Positions 42,896 through 46,636 of a stretch of DNA of 46,636 nucleotides are shown piece after piece. Positions within the stretch are counted from its first letter, which is position 1. Each line of letters begins with the position of its first letter. The stretch comes from an uncultured Slackia sp. (GTDB lineage Bacteria > Actinomycetota > Coriobacteriia > Coriobacteriales > Eggerthellaceae). Location of the stretch: assembly GCA_934661005.1 (NCBI GenBank), contig CAKUIK010000017.1, positions 1-46,636 of the forward strand, in the 5' to 3' direction. A model generated the notes under the pieces. That model had not been told where the DNA came from and made no database searches. It worked only from the letters and a program-made list of their open reading frames with translations. The position numbers and the translations under genes were made by a program.

Positions 42896-43714
42896 ATGCA
42901 AACGATTGAAGATATCATTCTGCAGCATTCGGCGCGCGGCATGACGCGCCTTGTGCCGGAGCTTCCGTGCGACTACTGCGCCGCGGCGGCGCGAGAAATC
43001 GTGTCGTGGCCGCGCGGCACGGTGGCGCTGCTCACGGGCTTCGATGTGGGCGGCTCTCCCGAGACCGACGGTCCCACGGGTACGTATGTGGTGGCGAAAG
43101 CACTCATTGAGCTGGGCTTTTCGCCAATCGTCGTCTCGGAGCGTTCCACGTGCGCATATTTTTCCGAGCTCGGAGTGAAAACATGCGAGGTGTCGCCGAG
43201 CTGCGATGCGACGTTTATGGGAATGCTGCTCGACACGTTGGCGCCCGTAGGCATCGTGTCAATCGAGCGGTGCGGGCGCAATTCGCGCGGGCGGTACTGC
43301 AACATGCGCGGCATCGATATTACGCCGCGCACCTCGCCGGTTGACGAGCTCGTGATTCAGGCGGCTGCGCGCGGCATTCCCACGGTGGGCGTGGGCGATG
43401 GCGGAAACGAGATCGGCATGGGCAACGTCGCTGGCGCCATTGAGCAGCGTTTGACGCTCGAACCGTGCGCGGTACGCGTGAATTGCCTGGTCATTGCCAC
43501 AGTTTCGAACTGGGGCGCCTATGGAATCGTGCGTGCCATGGATAAATGCACAGGCCGCTCGCTTCTGCCCGGCTTCAAGCATATGGATGACTTCTACCGC
43601 TTCATCGTCGAGCGCGGCAGCGTCGATGGCACCACGGGACGCCGCGAGCTTTCCGTCGACGGCTTTGGCTTGGATGTTGAGCGAAAAATCGTCGAAGCCC
43701 TTCTGTGCGCGTAG
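42896..43714 (+). CDS. D-glutamate cyclase family protein (DUF4392)
   Basis: This 272-residue protein matches the DUF4392/D-glutamate cyclase C-terminal family, the bacterial relatives of mammalian DGLUCY, which converts D-glutamate to 5-oxo-D-proline. The visible signatures are LLTGFDVGGSPETDGPTGT near residue 45, the SIERCGRNSRGRYCNMRG block near 122, and GVGDGGNEIGMGNV near 163, a cluster of Gly/Asp/Asn/Glu residues likely to bind metal or substrate. It has the cyclase part only. The preceding D-amino-acid aminotransferase would supply D-glutamate. The ATG at 42896 is preceded by TAGG/TTAGG, a weak ribosome site. It is convergent with the molybdoenzyme gene at its right. Confidence 0.8.
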   Translation: MQTIEDIILQHSARGMTRLVPELPCDYCAAAAREIVSWPRGTVALLTGFDVGGSPETDGPTGTYVVAKALIELGFSPIVVSERSTCAYFSELGVKTCEVSPSCDATFMGMLLDTLAPVGIVSIERCGRNSRGRYCNMRGIDITPRTSPVDELVIQAAARGIPTVGVGDGGNEIGMGNVAGAIEQRLTLEPCAVRVNCLVIATVSNWGAYGIVRAMDKCTGRSLLPGFKHMDDFYRFIVERGSVDGTTGRRELSVDGFGLDVERKIVEALLCA

Positions 43715-43884
43715 GTGACGGCTCGCATGGAGCGCGATAGATGCGCGCTCTGATTGCTTGCCCGCTTCGGGCATTACGGGAAACGTTCCTTTGGATAAAA
43801 GAAGGAACTGACTCGTTTTGCGCGATGTGGACGGTTTGCGCTGGTCGCGCGATTCCTTGCCTTCTTATTTGATCTTGAAATGCG

Positions 43885-46434
43885 TTACTTCGTCTCGAAC
43901 TTCGTTACGCGACAGATGTTGGTGTGCTGCGGGTTGCCTTTGGCGAGCGGCGAGGAGCGATACACGGCAAGCGTGTTGATGTAGCCGCCGAAGTCGACCT
44001 CGCGCCCGTCAACGCGTCGTGCATCGTACCAGGCGCCTTGCGAAATCGCCACGGTCCCCTCAACGATATCGCTCGTGAGCTTCACGGGCAGGCATAGCTC
44101 GCCCTGGTCATTTTTCACGAGTACTTCGTCCCCATCGGCGATGCCGCATTTGGTCGCATCGCGCTCGTTCATCCATGCCACCTGGGGAAACATCGATTTC
44201 AGCTTCTCGTCGAAGCCCCAGCTCGAATGAATGCGTGCCCGATCGTGAAAGCCCGTGAGCCGCAGCGGCATTTCGGCGTTGGGAATGCCCGCTTCTGTCC
44301 ATTCGGGAATGTAGGCGGGAATGGGGGCGAGGGTCGAAAGGCATGCGAGCGTGTCGCCTTCGCGCAGCTCCCAGCTGGCCGTATCGCGCAGGATCGTCTC
44401 GCTGAAAAGCTCGATTTTGCCCGATGCGGTTGCGAGCGGGTGTTCGTTGGGCGATTCACGGAAAGCCTTAAGCGCGATGTGGGGTCCGCGCCACACGTTC
44501 ACGATGCCGGCTCGCTCGGCTTCTTCGTATTCGGGAAGGTCGAGTTCGGGCTGATTTTTGCGCGCTTCGTCGTAGAGGGAGCGAATCCATTCGCTCTCGG
44601 TGCGGCCCAGCGTGAATTCCTGCTCGACGCCAAGCTGCGCGGCCATGAGGCGCGCCATCTCGTAGGCGCTTTTCTGCTCGTCGCGATGCGTGGGCACAGG
44701 CCTGCCTGTGACGATATGGCCCCAATCGGCGCCGCCCGAGGTTTGCGATAGCTGCTCGATGCGCAGTAGGTCGGGGAATATGACGTCGGAGTATTTCAGC
44801 GAATCGCACATCACGGTGTCGATGCCCAAAATGAACTCGCATTTTTCCTCGTCGGCGAGCACTTCGTGGGAATGGTGCACGTCTGAATGCTGGTTGGTAA
44901 GGCTATTGCCCGCGTAATTGATGAGGTATTTGATTCCGTGTTCAAGGCGCGCCGCGCCGCGAACGCCGCTGTTTTCGGCGGTCATTTCTTCGCCATGCTC
45001 AATGGCGTGGATGGTCTCGAACACGGGGATGCTCGCCGCAACGGGGTTTTGACCTGCGGGAAGCGAGCTCGAAAGCACGCGGTGGTGCCAGGGGTACAGG
45101 CCGTTCGATGTGCCTTCGAGCCCGATGTGGCCGACGAGGCACGGCAGCGCCATGGCCGCCCAGGCGCTCCATTCGCCGTTGCTGCGTCGTTGCGGACCCC
45201 AGCCCGACAGCACGTGCAGGCGTCGGGCGCCCGCGATGCTGCGCGCGAGCGAACGAATGTCGCTCGCCGCAATGCCGCAAATGCCTTCGGCCCATTCGGG
45301 CGTTTTCGGGGTGCGGTCATAGCCTTCGCCCGTCACGTAGTCGTGATACGACATATGCTTGCCGCGGAAAGCTTCCGGCATGGTCGCCTCGTCGAAGCCA
45401 ATGCAGTATGCATGCAGAAAGTCCAGGTCAACGGCATTCTTCTGGATAAGCTCCCACGCAATTGCCGCCACAAGCGCCACGTCGGTTCCCGGTGTGATGG
45501 GCAGCCATTCGGCGTTGCCCATCACCGATTCGGTCTTGCGCGGATCAATGACGATGATGCGCGTGCCCTCTTGCTTCGCCAGGCGGCGCCACTGTGCGCC
45601 GATGTTCGCGCCGCCGTCGTTGACGACAACGGGGTTCGCGCCGAAGGCGATCACAAGGTCGGCCGAAAACGCCTGCTCAAATGAGCTGCCGTCGTCGGGC
45701 TTCATCCCGAAGCAGTATTTCGCGGCCCACGTCGCCTGCGCACATGAATAGTCGTTGTAGCGCGACAGGTAGCCGCCCAGGCAATTCATGAGCCTGTTGA
45801 ACGGGCGGGCCGTGGTGCAGTTCGCGTTCGTGCCGTAGGCGATGAAGACGGCGTCGTTGCCGAAGCGGTCGATGGCATCGCGCAGCTTGCTCGATGCGAT
45901 ATCGATTGCCTCGTCCCACGAAATGCGCTCGTAGAGGCCCGAGCCGCGTGGGCCCGTGCGCTTGAGTGGCCACTTCAGGCGCTGCGGGCTTTCGGCCCAG
46001 GCGAGCATGCGGCGGCCGCGCACGCACGCCTGCGGCAGGGGAGTGCCGTCAGGCGTCTCGGCGGCGCAGGAACCTACGCGCGCGACCTGGCCATCTTCGA
46101 TGTCGAAGCGCAAGGCGCACCGCCCGCCGCAGTTCGCGGCGCAGTGGTTCCATATATAGCTCTCTTGAGGGTGCTTCTGCAATTGTTCCTGCGAGCGCTC
46201 TTGCGAGTGTTTCCGTGGTTGTTCCTGTATATGCTCTTGCGAGCGTTCCTTCGAGCGCTCTCTCGTGCGCTCGTGTGATTGCTCCTTCGAGTGCTCCCGC
46301 AATTGTTCTTGTGGACGTTTTTGCGAGTGATTCTGCGGTTGTTCCTGTGAGCACTCCTTCGAGAGTCCCCGCGGCTGCTCTTGCGGGCGTTCTTGCGATT
46401 GTTCCTGTGGATTGGTAGAAGAAGGTTCGTGCAT
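43885..46434 (-). CDS. Molybdopterin oxidoreductase (DMSO-reductase family) with a repetitive Gln/Glu-rich N-terminal extension
   Basis: This 849-residue protein is a DMSO-reductase-family catalytic subunit. The Fe-S site C98-x3-C102-x3-C106...C137 is followed by the bis-MGD domains. The active-site loop reads NDYS, with Ser230 as the probable Mo ligand, as in DMSO/TMAO-type reductases. Residues 10-91 are unusual: about twenty tetrapeptides of the type (S/P)QE(Q/R/H), encoded by 12-bp repeats, stand where a Tat signal would be expected. No twin-arginine motif or hydrophobic segment is present, so export by its own signal is unlikely. The only Met before the Fe-S site is the first residue, with GAGGC five bases upstream. 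No Fe-S or anchor subunit lies beside it in this window. Confidence 0.9.
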   Translation of the reverse strand: MHEPSSTNPQEQSQERPQEQPRGLSKECSQEQPQNHSQKRPQEQLREHSKEQSHERTRERSKERSQEHIQEQPRKHSQERSQEQLQKHPQESYIWNHCAANCGGRCALRFDIEDGQVARVGSCAAETPDGTPLPQACVRGRRMLAWAESPQRLKWPLKRTGPRGSGLYERISWDEAIDIASSKLRDAIDRFGNDAVFIAYGTNANCTTARPFNRLMNCLGGYLSRYNDYSCAQATWAAKYCFGMKPDDGSSFEQAFSADLVIAFGANPVVVNDGGANIGAQWRRLAKQEGTRIIVIDPRKTESVMGNAEWLPITPGTDVALVAAIAWELIQKNAVDLDFLHAYCIGFDEATMPEAFRGKHMSYHDYVTGEGYDRTPKTPEWAEGICGIAASDIRSLARSIAGARRLHVLSGWGPQRRSNGEWSAWAAMALPCLVGHIGLEGTSNGLYPWHHRVLSSSLPAGQNPVAASIPVFETIHAIEHGEEMTAENSGVRGAARLEHGIKYLINYAGNSLTNQHSDVHHSHEVLADEEKCEFILGIDTVMCDSLKYSDVIFPDLLRIEQLSQTSGGADWGHIVTGRPVPTHRDEQKSAYEMARLMAAQLGVEQEFTLGRTESEWIRSLYDEARKNQPELDLPEYEEAERAGIVNVWRGPHIALKAFRESPNEHPLATASGKIELFSETILRDTASWELREGDTLACLSTLAPIPAYIPEWTEAGIPNAEMPLRLTGFHDRARIHSSWGFDEKLKSMFPQVAWMNERDATKCGIADGDEVLVKNDQGELCLPVKLTSDIVEGTVAISQGAWYDARRVDGREVDFGGYINTLAVYRSSPLAKGNPQHTNICRVTKFETK
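46160..46405 (-). repeat. 12-bp coding minisatellite at the start of the second molybdoenzyme gene
   Basis: About twenty imperfect copies of a 12-bp unit (tetrapeptides close to SQEQ/PQER/SKER) are in frame with the gene. Copy-number changes would leave the reading frame intact. Confidence 0.8.
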
Positions 46435-46636
46435 GGTGCCTCGGCGTGGAAGGGTGCGGTTTATCGGATATTGTAGGGTCGGTTAGCGACGTCGACGCCG
46501 ACGTCGTGCGTCGTGCATCGCGATTCCATTGGCGCCCGCGCGTGCACCGTGCATCCTCCGACGCTCGACCTTGCGCGTCGCGCATCGTGATTTCGCCGTC
46601 GACCGACCTCGTGCATAGCGTCCCCGTCGTTGTCCG
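46435..46636. other. Right-edge region without a supported gene
   Basis: I see no ORF with a ribosome site here. CGACGTCG, itself a palindrome, occurs twice within 20 bp near 46488-46507, and CGTCG/GTGCATCG motifs recur. The leftward promoter of the molybdoenzyme gene should be here, but no clear -35/-10 pair is visible. Confidence 0.3.

Overview
The window is GC-rich bacterial DNA. Its features are ATG/GTG starts with AAGGAG-type ribosome sites, two large molybdopterin oxidoreductases (one a Tat-dependent lipoprotein with its own ferredoxin subunit and TorD chaperone), a molbindin, and very large modular surface proteins. That mix fits an anaerobic or microaerophilic gut/oral actinobacterium of the Coriobacteriia, most likely Eggerthellaceae (Slackia/Eggerthella/Adlercreutzia-like). 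This placement is inferred from gene content only; no rRNA gene is present.

Left part (1-10.4 kb): the 5' part of an exported surface protein runs off the left edge. Then come an M16C zinc metallopeptidase, a Fic-fold protein that has lost its catalytic residues, and a complete molybdoenzyme operon on the minus strand (catalytic subunit, four-cluster Fe-S subunit, TorD-like chaperone).

Middle (10.4-25.1 kb): mostly housekeeping and regulatory genes. These are YebC, a YycJ-like metallo-beta-lactamase-fold hydrolase, a RHH/RelE toxin-antitoxin pair, a ketopantoate reductase, a membrane protein of unknown function, MetY with an apparent leader-peptide region, a tandem-Mop molbindin next to a helix-turn-helix/periplasmic-binding-domain regulator (a likely molybdate-sensing pair), an alpha/beta hydrolase, and a MarR-ADH-ALDH cluster.

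Right part (25.1-46.6 kb): two AGCS-type sodium:amino-acid symporter genes lie in direct orientation 14,711 bp apart. They appear identical at nucleotide level over about 1,354 bp but diverge sharply at both ends. Between them are an MFS permease, a membrane-anchored protein of unknown function, and a single 3,356-residue exported protein with leucine-rich repeats, about 23 InlB-type B repeats and Ig/MBG-type modules. After the second symporter come a D-amino-acid aminotransferase and a D-glutamate cyclase family protein, which suggests a D-Ala/D-Glu catabolic module. A second, signal-less molybdoenzyme with a repetitive Gln/Glu-rich N-terminus follows.

The strongest candidate for something undescribed is the RNA leader shared by the two symporter genes. 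Both have the same two-stem architecture with a compensatory base change, and the 3' arm of the outer stem could instead pair with the Shine-Dalgarno region, as in a translational switch. A family of imperfect palindromes with a fixed TCGTA/TACGA loop recurs at five or six intergenic positions. It acts as a terminator in one orientation and sits in 5' leaders in the other.
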